A stretch of 63,225 nt of DNA from the NCBI GenBank assembly GCA_019119555.1, contig DWWU01000037.1, positions 1 through 63,225 on the forward strand. Reading direction: 5' to 3'. Source of the stretch: Candidatus Fusicatenibacter intestinigallinarum. GTDB taxonomy: Bacteria; Bacillota; Clostridia; Lachnospirales; Lachnospiraceae. Numbering within the stretch: position 1 is the stretch's first letter; each line of letters starts with the position of its first letter. The notes under the pieces are model-generated. The model worked only from the letters and a program-made list of their open reading frames with translations. It ran no database searches and was not told the DNA's origin. Shown here piece by piece: positions 35,526-44,379 of this stretch. The translations under genes were made by a program, and so were the position numbers.

Positions 35526-35650
35526 TATCACAGGACAATTCGTTCTCTGTGATACAAAAACGCTCTGCGGGATGCACACTCGCGCCAGGCAGAATCTTCA
35601 GACTGTTCTGCAGCTGTTCCGCTTTTACCGTTCGGCCAGCTGAACGGTAA
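35526..35650 (+). repeat. Mosaic repeat: family A left half plus family B
   Basis: GTATCACAG...CTGTGATAC (35526-35553) is the family-A hairpin, followed by CGCTCTGCGGGATGCACACT and GGCAGAATCTT. At 35625-35650 comes the family-B dyad TTACCGTTCGGCCAGC with its complement TGAACGGTAA. It lies between the T-box terminator and leuA, inside the leuA 5' UTR. Confidence 0.75.
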
Positions 35651-35694
35651 CGTCCCGCTTTCAAAGCTTTTGAAAAACAGGAGGAAAGAAAAAC

Positions 35695-37356
35695 ATGATG
35701 AATCCCAAGAAGTATCAGAGACAGTATTACATGCCGCCGGTCAGATGCATGGATTGGGCGGAGAAGGAATATGTGGAGAAAGCGCCGATCTGGTGCAGCG
35801 TCGATCTGCGCGACGGAAATCAGGCGCTGGTAATCCCGATGGATCTGGAGCAGAAGATTGAATTTTTCCAGATGCTGGTGAAAGTCGGTTTCAAAGAAAT
35901 TGAGGTTGGATTTCCGGCTGCTTCCGAGACAGAATATGAGTTTCTGCGGACACTGATTGAGAAGAATCTGATTCCGGACGATGTGACGGTACAGGTTCTG
36001 ACCCAGGCGAGAGAACATATTATCAGAAAAACCTTTGACGCTCTGCGCGGATGCAAGAACGCGATCGTTCACGTTTATAATTCCACTTCCTATGCACAGC
36101 GCCAGCAGGTTTTCAAAAAATCCAAGGAGGATATCCTGAAGATTGCCGTGGAGGGAGCAAAACTTCTGAAGGAACTGACAGAGGAGGCGGGGGAAAATTA
36201 CCGCTTTGAGTACAGCCCGGAGAGCTTTACCGGAACCGAACCGGAATATGCCCTTGAGGTCTGCAACGCAGTTCTGGATGTATGGCAGCCCACAGCGGAT
36301 CGGAAAGCGATTATCAATCTTCCAAGTACCGTGCAGCTTTCCATGCCCCACGTATATGCAAGCCAGATCGAGTATATGAGCAAGAACCTGAAATACCGTG
36401 AAAACGTTGTTCTTTCCCTGCATCCGCACAACGACCGCGGAACAGGCGTGGCAGACGCGGAGATGGGAATCCTGGCAGGCGCTGACCGTATCGAAGGAAC
36501 GCTTTTCGGAAATGGAGAGCGTACCGGAAATGTGGACGTCGTTACGCTGGGAATGAATATGTATATGCAGGGCGTGGACCCGGAGCTTGACTTCTCCAAT
36601 ATGCCGGCCATCAGCGAGACTTATGAGAGACTGACCGGGATGAAGATCAACGAGAGAAGTCCTTACAGCGGCGCGCTGGTATTTGCCGCATTCTCCGGTT
36701 CTCATCAGGATGCGATTGCAAAAGGCATGCACTGGATTGACGAGAAACATCCTGACACCTGGACAGTGCCGTATCTGCCCATTGACCCGACGGATATCGG
36801 AAGAAACTATGATGCGGACGTTATTCGGATCAACAGCCAGTCCGGAAAGGGCGGCGTCGGATATATTCTGGAAACCAAGTACGGCCTGAACCTTCCTGCG
36901 AAGATGCGCGAGGCGATGAGCTACACAGCGAAATCCGTGTCTGACCATCTGCACAAGGAACTGCTTCCGGAAGAGATCTTCCAGCTGTTCAAGGATACCT
37001 TCGAGAATGTCACGACGCCTTACAATATCAACGGCGTGCATTTCAGACAGCTCCCGGAGGGCATGATCGCAACACAGGTAACCTCAAACTTTGAGGGAGG
37101 CGAGTATATCACGACGGAGGCGGAAGGCAACGGTCGTCTGAACGCGGTCAGCAACGCGCTGAAAAAGGCTTACGGGCTGAAATATGATCTTGTGACCTAC
37201 ACCGAGCATGCGTTGGAACAGAGTTCCAGATCCAGAGCGATTGCTTACGTGGGAGTAAAGAAACCGGACGGAACGCTTTCCTGGGGCGCAGGAGTCGATC
37301 CGGATATTATCCGGGCGTCCATCGACGCACTGGTGACGGCGATTAACAATATGTAA
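35695..37356 (+). CDS. leuA: 2-isopropylmalate synthase
   Basis: The 553-residue enzyme condenses 2-ketoisovalerate with acetyl-CoA, the first committed step to leucine. The HMGL-like barrel has CSVDLRDGNQALVIPMD near residue 32 and SLHPHNDRGTGVADAE near residue 240, with metal-binding His. The C-terminal LeuA dimer domain for leucine feedback occupies residues about 430-553. Length and N-terminal extension match the longer LeuA type. GGAGG precedes two tandem ATGs; 35695 is used. Confidence 0.95.
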   Translation: MMNPKKYQRQYYMPPVRCMDWAEKEYVEKAPIWCSVDLRDGNQALVIPMDLEQKIEFFQMLVKVGFKEIEVGFPAASETEYEFLRTLIEKNLIPDDVTVQVLTQAREHIIRKTFDALRGCKNAIVHVYNSTSYAQRQQVFKKSKEDILKIAVEGAKLLKELTEEAGENYRFEYSPESFTGTEPEYALEVCNAVLDVWQPTADRKAIINLPSTVQLSMPHVYASQIEYMSKNLKYRENVVLSLHPHNDRGTGVADAEMGILAGADRIEGTLFGNGERTGNVDVVTLGMNMYMQGVDPELDFSNMPAISETYERLTGMKINERSPYSGALVFAAFSGSHQDAIAKGMHWIDEKHPDTWTVPYLPIDPTDIGRNYDADVIRINSQSGKGGVGYILETKYGLNLPAKMREAMSYTAKSVSDHLHKELLPEEIFQLFKDTFENVTTPYNINGVHFRQLPEGMIATQVTSNFEGGEYITTEAEGNGRLNAVSNALKKAYGLKYDLVTYTEHALEQSSRSRAIAYVGVKKPDGTLSWGAGVDPDIIRASIDALVTAINNM

Positions 37357-37366
37357 AGAAGCGGAT

Positions 37367-37415
37367 ACATGTCTGGAGGATATGCAAAGAGACAGATCCT
37401 CCAGGCATGTTTTTG
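37367..37415 (+). terminator. leuA terminator
   Basis: ACATGTCTGGAGGAT (37367-37381) pairs with ATCCTCCAGGCATGT (37396-37410), with one G-T pair, and runs into TTTTTGG. Confidence 0.88.
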
Positions 37416-37472
37416 GTATGTAAAGCGTTGCCGGATGTGTATGGCGGAAAGAAAGCCAGGAGAGATGATGGA

Positions 37473-37928
37473 ATGATTGTGAATTATATCGAAATCAACA
37501 GTGGGCGGAAAGAGAGAGTTCTTCCCACGGAGGTCAGTGAAATTGCGATGCTGCAGTTCCGGACGATGCTTCCGAGGGCGGCAGAGGGAATCTGTGAGCT
37601 GAGATACGGAACCGGTTTTCACTTGGAGATGCTGACCGGAGGATACAGGGTCAGTCTTTATGATATGAGAGGAGAAGAACCGGTGCTTCTGGCGGTTTCT
37701 GCCGGCGTGTGGGAAGACAGCCAGAGGCTGGAGATTTGGAGAGAGCAGAACCGCCGGATCGAAAAGCCGGAGGATGTGGGAAAGATCCTGAAGATGCCTC
37801 CTTCCGTTCCTTATATTGCAGACTGTCTGCTTCCGGAAGGAGAGACGCGGAGCGAGCTGGCTTCCTGGAGAAGAAACTTTACGCAGGGACTGGGATGGAC
37901 AGTCTTTGACGCGGTCCTCCGAAGATAG
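37473..37928 (+). CDS. Hypothetical protein, unrecognised family
   Basis: The 151-residue protein is soluble, with no signal peptide or helix long enough to span a membrane. It opens MIVNYIEINSGRKERVLPTE and contains WREQNRRIEKPEDVGKI and PYIADCLLPEG. I do not recognise the family. An AGGAGA site nine bases upstream and normal codon use support a real gene; ATG 37473 is preferred over an upstream frame that overlaps the leuA terminator. It lies between leuA and thrC. Confidence 0.7.
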   Translation: MIVNYIEINSGRKERVLPTEVSEIAMLQFRTMLPRAAEGICELRYGTGFHLEMLTGGYRVSLYDMRGEEPVLLAVSAGVWEDSQRLEIWREQNRRIEKPEDVGKILKMPPSVPYIADCLLPEGETRSELASWRRNFTQGLGWTVFDAVLRR

Positions 37929-37970
37929 TCACATATGAAAAGGAAGAGGAATGGAACCTGGATTTAACGG

Positions 37971-37999
37971 TTGTTTTTTTTTCGGGGATTCAGTATAAT
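37971..37999 (+). promoter_or_regulatory. thrC promoter
   Basis: TTGTTT at 37971-37976 and TATAAT at 37994-37999 are 17 bp apart. Confidence 0.65.
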
Positions 38000-38077
38000 G
38001 AGGATAATGTCGCCATGGAAAACAAAACAGGTTGCGATTCCGCGGCGGTGAAAATGGAAAGAAGGAGACAAGAGAGT

Positions 38078-39568
38078 ATGGAGATCTTATACAAGAGCAC
38101 ACGCGGCGGAGAGACCGGAGTAACTGCATCCCAGGCAATTCTGAAGGGTCTTGCTCAGGACGGGGGACTGTTTGTGCCGGATCGTATTCCGGCTCTGGAC
38201 GTGCCAATGGAGACGCTTGCCCGGATGAGCTATCAGGAAGTGGCTTATGAGGTGATGAGCCGTTTCTTTACGGATTATACCGCAGAAGAGCTGAAAGAGT
38301 GTATCGCCAGAGCTTACGACGGGAAGTTTGACACGGAAGAAATCGCGCCTCTGACAAAGGCCGGAGAAATTTATTTTCTGGAACTGTTCCACGGCGCGAC
38401 CATTGCGTTTAAGGACATGGCGCTTTCTATTCTGCCGCATCTTCTGACCACTGCAGCGAAAAAGAATCATGTGGAAAATGAGATCGTGATTCTCACTGCA
38501 ACCTCCGGCGATACCGGAAAAGCGGCGATGGCGGGATTTGCCGACGTTCCGGGTACCAGGATTCTTGTCTTTTATCCGAAGGACGGCGTCAGCCCGGTGC
38601 AGGAGAAGCAGATGGTGACTCAGAAGGGAGAGAACACCTGCGTAGTGGCGATCCGCGGAAACTTTGACGACGCTCAGACCGGCGTGAAAAAGATCTTCAG
38701 CGATAAGAAGTTTGCGGAAGAACTTGCAAAGTCAGGGTTCCAGTTCAGTTCAGCCAACTCCATCAACATCGGCAGGCTGATTCCTCAGGTGGTTTATTAC
38801 GTTTACGCTTATGCTGCTCTTGTGCGCAACGGGGAGATTAAAAACGGAGAGTCTGTGAACGTGACGGTTCCTACCGGAAACTTTGGAAATATTCTGGCTG
38901 CGTTTTACGCAAAACAGATGGGATTGCCGATCGGAAAACTGATCTGTGCCTCCAATGAAAACAAGGTTCTGGTGGACTTTTTCCGCACAGGAATTTATGA
39001 CAGAAACCGCCCGTTTATCCTCACGTCTTCCCCGTCGATGGATATCCTGATTTCCAGCAATCTGGAACGGCTGCTTTACTGGCTGGCCGGACAGTCTCCG
39101 GAGAAGACAAAAGCGTGTATGGAAGGACTTCAGAAAGATGGAAGATACCAGATTGATGATGCAATGAGGGAAAGACTGAAGGATTTCTACGGAGATTACG
39201 CGGACGAGGAGGAGACTGCTTCGGAGATTGCGTCCATGTACAGAAATACCGGATATGTGCTGGACACCCATACCGCGGTCGCTGCCTCCGTCTATGAGAA
39301 GTATCGGAAAGAGACCGGCGATATGACGCCTGTGATTCTCGCTTCCACAGCCAGCCCTTACAAATTTACCAGAAGTGTTCTTCATGCAATTGACGCAGAA
39401 AAATATGACAGTCTTGGCGATTTTGAACAGATGGATGCACTTTCTGAAATTTCCAGCACTGAGATTCCGCGGGCGATTGAGGAAATCCGTACGGCGCCGG
39501 TTCGCCATACGGCCGTTTGCGATGTGGATCAGATGGAACAGGCTGTGAAGAACTTCCTTGCTATCTGA
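38078..39568 (+). CDS. thrC: Threonine synthase
   Basis: The 496-residue PLP enzyme converts O-phosphohomoserine to threonine. Its N-terminus YKSTRGGETGVTASQAI is typical of the long-form bacterial family, and the PLP lysine is in HGATIAFKDMA near residue 112. The phosphate loop NFGNILAAFYAK is near residue 268. ATG 38078 follows AAGGAGA; a longer start at 38015 would add 21 poorly conserved residues. Single gene with its own promoter and a terminator at 39585. Confidence 0.95.
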   Translation: MEILYKSTRGGETGVTASQAILKGLAQDGGLFVPDRIPALDVPMETLARMSYQEVAYEVMSRFFTDYTAEELKECIARAYDGKFDTEEIAPLTKAGEIYFLELFHGATIAFKDMALSILPHLLTTAAKKNHVENEIVILTATSGDTGKAAMAGFADVPGTRILVFYPKDGVSPVQEKQMVTQKGENTCVVAIRGNFDDAQTGVKKIFSDKKFAEELAKSGFQFSSANSINIGRLIPQVVYYVYAYAALVRNGEIKNGESVNVTVPTGNFGNILAAFYAKQMGLPIGKLICASNENKVLVDFFRTGIYDRNRPFILTSSPSMDILISSNLERLLYWLAGQSPEKTKACMEGLQKDGRYQIDDAMRERLKDFYGDYADEEETASEIASMYRNTGYVLDTHTAVAASVYEKYRKETGDMTPVILASTASPYKFTRSVLHAIDAEKYDSLGDFEQMDALSEISSTEIPRAIEEIRTAPVRHTAVCDVDQMEQAVKNFLAI

Positions 39569-39584
39569 GGGCTGAAAGTCTGAT

Positions 39585-39625
39585 TTCAGTAACCGTTCAG
39601 TGGGCTGAACGGTTACTGAATTTTC
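39585..39625 (+). terminator. thrC terminator formed by a family-B repeat
   Basis: A perfect 16-bp stem (TTCAGTAACCGTTCAG with its complement at 39605-39620) closes a TGGG loop and is followed by TTTTC. The stem is the family-B core, so a dispersed repeat acts here as the intrinsic terminator. Confidence 0.85.
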
Positions 39626-39743
39626 AAAATTTTGGCGGTTTGACGTCCCCACAGGAGGTGTGATATTCTTACAGGGAATTATTCGACAATTCGTAAGAAT
39701 GAATGTGTGGGGGAAGAACAGCGCAAGGGAGAAAGATACTGTT

Positions 39744-41966
39744 ATGAAAAGAAAAATTGTAAGTGCATTGGTTGCAGCTGCGGTTTCAGTTTCTCTGGGA
39801 GTCTCCGGCATACCCGCAGCGGCGTCGGGAAATGTTCCGGGAGGAGCCGAAACCTTTGCCTGGAAGGCGGAAACTGCGGACAGTGAGGCAGACGAGAACA
39901 CAAAAAGCGCGGCACAGCCCGGAGAATTGCCGGACACACAGAACACAGGGGAAGTACAGCCGACAGAGGTTCCCTCAGATTCTGAAACTTCTCAGACAGA
40001 AACTTCCGGTACAGGAGAATCCCCGGAGCTTTCCGATACCAATGAGCCGGATCCGGATGATTCCGGAGATTCTGACGTTTCGCAGCCGACGGTGACGCCG
40101 GGAGGAGCAGCGGAAGAAACAGAGACAGAAACTCCTGTACAGCCGGAGGAGGGAAATTTCCTGCCGGACAACAGTGTACCGGAAGAACAGCCGGCGGAAG
40201 TGGAGACAGCGCCTGCCGATCAGGCGCAGATTCCTCAGGTGATGGCACTGTACCGGCAGTGGCAGCAGGAAAATGGAGTCTGGTACTATTATAATGCGGA
40301 TGGAGAGCGCGCGACCGGATGGCTGGAAGATGGCGGAAATCTGTACTATCTGAATCCGGACGGCTCTATGGCGACGGGCTGGCAGCAGATCGACGGAAAA
40401 TGGTATTATTTCCGGAGCTGGGGAGCGGCTTATCGCAATGAAATTTTTACGGATCCGTCCGACGGAAACATTTATTACGGTCTGTCCGACGGTTCGATGG
40501 CGAAGAGCAGCTGGATCCAGATCGATGGAAAGTGGTATTATTTCCGGAGTTGGGGAGCGGCTTACCGCAATGAGATCTTCACGGACCCGGCGGACGGAAA
40601 CATTTATTACGGTCTGTCCGACGGCTCGATGGCGAAGAGCAGCTGGATTCAGATCGGTGGGAAATGGTATTATTTCCGGAGCTGGGGAGCGGCCTACCGC
40701 AATGAGATCTTCACGGATCCGTCCGACGGAAACATCTATTACGGTCTGTCGGACGGTTCGATGGCGAAGAGCACATGGATCCAGACCGGCGGGAAATGGT
40801 ATTATTTTCGGAGCTGGGGAGCGGCCTACCGCAATGAGATCTTCACGGACCCGGCGGCCGGAAACATCTATTACGGCCTGTCGGACGGCTCGATGGCGAA
40901 GAGTACATGGATCCAGATCGGCGGGAAATGGTACTATTTCCGGAGCTGGGGAGCAGCTTACCGCAATGAGATCTTTACGGATCCGGCGGACGGAAACATT
41001 TATTACGGTCAGTCGGACGGCTCGATGGCGAAGAACACGTGGATCACGAAAGGCGGTAAAAAGTATTATTTCCGGAGCTGGGGAGCGGCCTACCACAATG
41101 AGATCTTTACAGACCCGGCCAACGGAAATATTTATTACGGTTCTTCCGATGGCTCTGTGGTTGTAAACCAGTGGGTGCAGACATCCGGCGGACGATATCG
41201 TTTTGACAGCCAGGGAAGGGCTTACCGGAACCAGTGGTTTGACAGCGCCGGAAACCCGACGTCCTACGAGCCGGCAATCGGATTTTATTATGTGGGAAGC
41301 AACGGCGTTATGCTGACGGATACCTATTATAAAACCCAGAAGGACGGCGGAGATTATTACTACAGCTTTTCCGGAACCGGCGCCTGCAACTACGCGGATC
41401 CGCAGTATGTGCGGGCAAAGGACTCTGTCAACGGAATCTATTACGTGATGGAGCATCAGTATTTCACAGATCCGCAGGTCAGCGAGAGAGACCTGATGGC
41501 GGCAATCTGTGCGGCGGAAGCGGGAATTCAGCGGACGACGGGAATGACAGCGGTGGCAATGGTTGTGCGCAACCGCATGGAGGAATATGGTTATTCCATG
41601 AAGACCGCGATTTACAGGCAGCAGCAGTTCGAGCCGGCGCGGAATGGTTCTCTGACCAGGTATCTGCGGGGCATCAGCAGCGGAACGTCTTCCATTATGC
41701 AGGAGCTGGTCAATACGGGGGCGTATATTGCAGCGGATACATCCGAGAAAATCATGAACGATTATAAGACAAACGGTACCAATCGTGTGATTCCGGGCTT
41801 CGGGGACACGAGGGCGGATTTTGATTATCTGTATTTTATGACACCGGCGGCTTTTGAACGGCTGAATCTGGATCCGGAGAAATGTGTGACTTATACATAT
41901 ACCTACCAGGGGGCAACATATACCAGTTCGCATATCTTCTTTGTGAACTGGGTCAGAAAATCATAA
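39744..41966 (+). CDS. Secreted cell-wall hydrolase with choline-binding-like repeats and SleB-type domain
   Basis: The 740-residue protein has a signal peptide (residues 1-30), a low-complexity Glu/Thr/Pro-rich linker to about residue 170 and two short cell-wall-binding repeats (VWYYYNADGERATGW, LYYLNPDGSMATGW). Six nearly identical 44-residue units follow (residues about 213-477), each with GKWYYFRSWGAAYRNEIFTD and GNIYYGLSDGSMAKSSW or variants. The C-terminus from residue 575 is a SleB/Hydrolase_2-like domain, with catalytic Glu in MAAICAAEAG. The repeats likely bind wall polymer, and the catalytic domain cuts peptidoglycan. ATG 39744 starts the signal peptide. Confidence 0.88.
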   Translation: MKRKIVSALVAAAVSVSLGVSGIPAAASGNVPGGAETFAWKAETADSEADENTKSAAQPGELPDTQNTGEVQPTEVPSDSETSQTETSGTGESPELSDTNEPDPDDSGDSDVSQPTVTPGGAAEETETETPVQPEEGNFLPDNSVPEEQPAEVETAPADQAQIPQVMALYRQWQQENGVWYYYNADGERATGWLEDGGNLYYLNPDGSMATGWQQIDGKWYYFRSWGAAYRNEIFTDPSDGNIYYGLSDGSMAKSSWIQIDGKWYYFRSWGAAYRNEIFTDPADGNIYYGLSDGSMAKSSWIQIGGKWYYFRSWGAAYRNEIFTDPSDGNIYYGLSDGSMAKSTWIQTGGKWYYFRSWGAAYRNEIFTDPAAGNIYYGLSDGSMAKSTWIQIGGKWYYFRSWGAAYRNEIFTDPADGNIYYGQSDGSMAKNTWITKGGKKYYFRSWGAAYHNEIFTDPANGNIYYGSSDGSVVVNQWVQTSGGRYRFDSQGRAYRNQWFDSAGNPTSYEPAIGFYYVGSNGVMLTDTYYKTQKDGGDYYYSFSGTGACNYADPQYVRAKDSVNGIYYVMEHQYFTDPQVSERDLMAAICAAEAGIQRTTGMTAVAMVVRNRMEEYGYSMKTAIYRQQQFEPARNGSLTRYLRGISSGTSSIMQELVNTGAYIAADTSEKIMNDYKTNGTNRVIPGFGDTRADFDYLYFMTPAAFERLNLDPEKCVTYTYTYQGATYTSSHIFFVNWVRKS
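40382..41173 (+). repeat. Six tandem 132-bp coding repeats
   Basis: The units recur every 132 bp (GGAAATGG-TATTATTTCCGG-type starts at about 40395, 40527, 40659, 40791, 40923 and 41055) with only a few base changes between copies. Low divergence points to recent amplification or ongoing gene conversion. Confidence 0.92.
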
Positions 41967-41972
41967 ACCACA

Positions 41973-42010
41973 GAGGGTGTCTCAGAAATTTTTTGAGGCA
42001 CCCTCGTTTT
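41973..42010 (+). terminator. Terminator of the cell-wall hydrolase gene
   Basis: GAGGGTGTCTCA (41973-41984) pairs with TGAGGCACCCTC (41994-42005), with one G-T pair, followed by GTTTT. It ends only 16 bp before the cobT start. Confidence 0.85.
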
Positions 42011-42025
42011 GCAGGAGGACGAGAG

Positions 42026-43075
42026 ATGGTATTAGAGGAGACGATAGCGGCGATCCGGCCGCTGGATGAGAGTGCGATGGAGGGAGCGCGTCACCACTGG
42101 GACAGCATTGCAAAACCGCTCCACAGTCTTGGAAGGCTGGAAGACATGGTCGTGCAGATTGCGGGGATGACCGGCAGTGGGAATGTGAGAGTGGACAGAA
42201 AGGCTCTGATGATTTTCTGCGCGGACAACGGCGTTGTGGAGGAAGGCGTTACCCAGTGCGGGCAGGAGGTTACGAAAGCGGTGGCGGAAAACTTCCTTCA
42301 GGAGAAAGCGACGGCGGGGATCCTCTGCCGTCATACGGGAGCGGATATCTTTCCCTATGATATCGGAATTGCGGAGGATACCTGTATTCCCAGCTGCAAG
42401 ATCGCCTATGGCACGAAAAATATGACAAAAGAACCGGCCATGACCAGAGAACAGGCGGTCTGTGCTCTGGAGGCAGGCATCCTGGCAGCGGAGGAAAAGA
42501 TCCGGGACGGGTATCAGATTCTTGCCACCGGGGAGATGGGAATCGGCAATACCACCAGCAGCAGCGCGGTGGCGTCCGTGCTCCTGGGCCTGGATCCTGA
42601 GACGGTGACCGGAAGAGGCGCCGGACTTTCCAGCGAAGGGCTTCAGAGAAAGATTCAGGCGATCCGGCGCGCTGTGGAGCTTCATCGGCCGGATCCGGCG
42701 GATCCCATCGATGTGCTTGCAAAGGTAGGAGGTTTTGACATTGCGGGCATGGCCGGCACATTTCTGGCGGGAGCGGCGCACCATGTTCCGGTTGTGATTG
42801 ACGGATTTATCTCGGCGGTTGCGGCTCTGATTGCGGTGAGACTGGCGCCGGAGGCATCCGGCTACATTCTTGCGTCCCACGTTTCCAAAGAGCCGGCTGC
42901 AAAAATGCTGCTGAAGGAGCTGGGAAAGCATGCGGTGCTGCACGGAGAGATGTGTCTCGGTGAGGGAACCGGAGCGGTGATGCTTTTCCCGATTCTTGAT
43001 ATGGCTCTGGCGGTTTACCACGGGATGGCGACGTTTGAGAGCACGCATATTGAGGCTTATGTGCCGTTGAGCTGA
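42026..43075 (+). CDS. cobT: Nicotinate-nucleotide-dimethylbenzimidazole phosphoribosyltransferase
   Basis: The 349-residue enzyme activates the lower ligand of cobalamin to its alpha-ribotide. Landmarks are FCADNGVVEEGVTQ near residue 68, GEMGIGNTTSSSA near residue 171 and the catalytic Glu in MCLGEGTGA near residue 313. GGAGGAC precedes the ATG. It opens a five-gene cobalamin assembly operon. No promoter or cobalamin riboswitch is visible between the terminator at 41973 and the start. Confidence 0.95.
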   Translation: MVLEETIAAIRPLDESAMEGARHHWDSIAKPLHSLGRLEDMVVQIAGMTGSGNVRVDRKALMIFCADNGVVEEGVTQCGQEVTKAVAENFLQEKATAGILCRHTGADIFPYDIGIAEDTCIPSCKIAYGTKNMTKEPAMTREQAVCALEAGILAAEEKIRDGYQILATGEMGIGNTTSSSAVASVLLGLDPETVTGRGAGLSSEGLQRKIQAIRRAVELHRPDPADPIDVLAKVGGFDIAGMAGTFLAGAAHHVPVVIDGFISAVAALIAVRLAPEASGYILASHVSKEPAAKMLLKELGKHAVLHGEMCLGEGTGAVMLFPILDMALAVYHGMATFESTHIEAYVPLS

Positions 43076-43090
43076 GGAGAACAGGAGAAA

Positions 43091-43606
43091 ATGATGCACT
43101 TGATTACGGGAGGCAGCGGAAGCGGAAAATCGGCATATGCGGAGGCGCAGATTCTCGCGCTGAACGGGGAATGCCGGGTTTATCTTGCAACCATGTATCC
43201 CTATGATGAGGAGAGCCGTCAGAGAATTGCCCGCCACAGAAAGATGCGGGCGGAAAAAAACTTTACGACGGTAGAATGTTACCGTGATCTGGAAAAAACG
43301 GAGATACCGGAACATGCGGACGTGCTTCTGGAATGTATGTCCAATCTGACGGCCAACGAGATGTTCTGGCCGGAAGGAGCGGGCAGTGATACGGAGGAAC
43401 AGATTCTGCGCGGTGTGGAATGGCTGCGCCGAAAGGCACGGAACCTGGTGATTGTCTCCAATGAGATTTTTTCGGACGGATGTGAATATGACAGCGGTAC
43501 GAAAGAGTATCAGAGAACGCTGGGAAAGATCAACTGCCGTCTGGCAGAGCTGGCCGATCGGGTGACAGAGGTTGTTTACGGCATCCCTCTGGAGGTAAAA
43601 GGATAA
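43091..43606 (+). CDS. cobU: Adenosylcobinamide kinase/guanylyltransferase
   Basis: The 171-residue protein has the CobU P-loop GGSGSGKSAYAE near residue 7, the Arg-His pair in IARHRKMRA near residue 48 and VIVSNEIFSDG near residue 120. It phosphorylates and guanylylates adenosylcobinamide. Its stop overlaps the cobS start (TAATG). Confidence 0.94.
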   Translation: MMHLITGGSGSGKSAYAEAQILALNGECRVYLATMYPYDEESRQRIARHRKMRAEKNFTTVECYRDLEKTEIPEHADVLLECMSNLTANEMFWPEGAGSDTEEQILRGVEWLRRKARNLVIVSNEIFSDGCEYDSGTKEYQRTLGKINCRLAELADRVTEVVYGIPLEVKG

Positions 43607-44379
43607 TGAAAATGTTATGGAACAATTTTAAGGTCGCGTTTGCCATGTATTCCAAGATCCCGATGCCGGCTGCAGACTGGGAAAAAGAGAGTATGCAGTA
43701 TGCCATGTGCTTTTTTCCCTGGGTCGGGCTGGCGGTGGGGCTTCTGGAATTTGTATGCTGGAAGATTCTCAGCACCCTGGAAGCCGGCGGTCTGTTCCGC
43801 GCGGCGGTGATGGTTCTGCTTCCGGTTCTGGTGACCGGGGGAATTCATCTGGACGGCTATCTGGACACGATGGATGCCCTCAGCTCCTGGAGGGAAAAGG
43901 AACGCCGTCTGGAGATTCTGAAAGATTCCCATGCGGGCGCGTTTGCGGTGATCATGGGCGGCGTGTGGTTTACGGCGGCGCTGGGAGCGGCCGGAGAGAT
44001 TTCAGAAAGCGTCCTTCCGGCGTTCTGCAGTCTGTTCTGGATCTCCCGCTGTTTCAGCGCGCTTTCCGTGCTGTGGTTTCCCAACGCGAACCCGAAGGGA
44101 ACCGCGGCGGCTTTCGGCAAACAGGCGCAGCGAAAGACGGTGACGGCAGTCATCGTTGTTTATCTTGCCGCAGCCTGCGTGTTTCTCGGCTGGATTCATC
44201 CGGTTCTGCTCACGGCGGTTGCGGCTGCGGCGCTGGTGTGGCTGTATTACCGGAGAATGAGCGAAAAATATTTCGGGGGAATTACAGGCGACCTGGCGGG
44301 CTGGTTTGTATCAGTGTGCGAGGCCGTGGGAATGATCTGGCTGGCGCTTTGCGGCCTGGGAATGGAGAAATTTGTATGA
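43606..44379 (+). CDS. cobS: Adenosylcobinamide-GDP ribazoletransferase (cobalamin synthase)
   Basis: The 257-residue membrane protein joins adenosylcobinamide-GDP with alpha-ribazole. PMPAADWEKE, the acidic motif GGIHLDGYLDTMDA near residue 80 (metal-binding) and KDSHAGAFAV near residue 106 are diagnostic, with hydrophobic helices between. The stop overlaps the next start. Confidence 0.95.
   Translation: MKMLWNNFKVAFAMYSKIPMPAADWEKESMQYAMCFFPWVGLAVGLLEFVCWKILSTLEAGGLFRAAVMVLLPVLVTGGIHLDGYLDTMDALSSWREKERRLEILKDSHAGAFAVIMGGVWFTAALGAAGEISESVLPAFCSLFWISRCFSALSVLWFPNANPKGTAAAFGKQAQRKTVTAVIVVYLAAACVFLGWIHPVLLTAVAAAALVWLYYRRMSEKYFGGITGDLAGWFVSVCEAVGMIWLALCGLGMEKFV

Noticed and set aside
40382-41173. 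CRISPR array
   Set aside because: The repeats are 132 bp, contiguous, in frame and translated into a cell-wall-binding repeat protein; there are no spacers.
39975-41933. A 652-codon open frame antisense to the repeat region of the cell-wall hydrolase
   Set aside because: It only mirrors the 132-bp repeats and keeps open because the repeats lack complementary stops; it has no ribosome site and no sensible protein features.
41967-42025. Cobalamin riboswitch upstream of cobT
   Set aside because: Only a terminator hairpin fits in the 59-bp gap; the riboswitch core is about 200 bases and its conserved blocks are absent.
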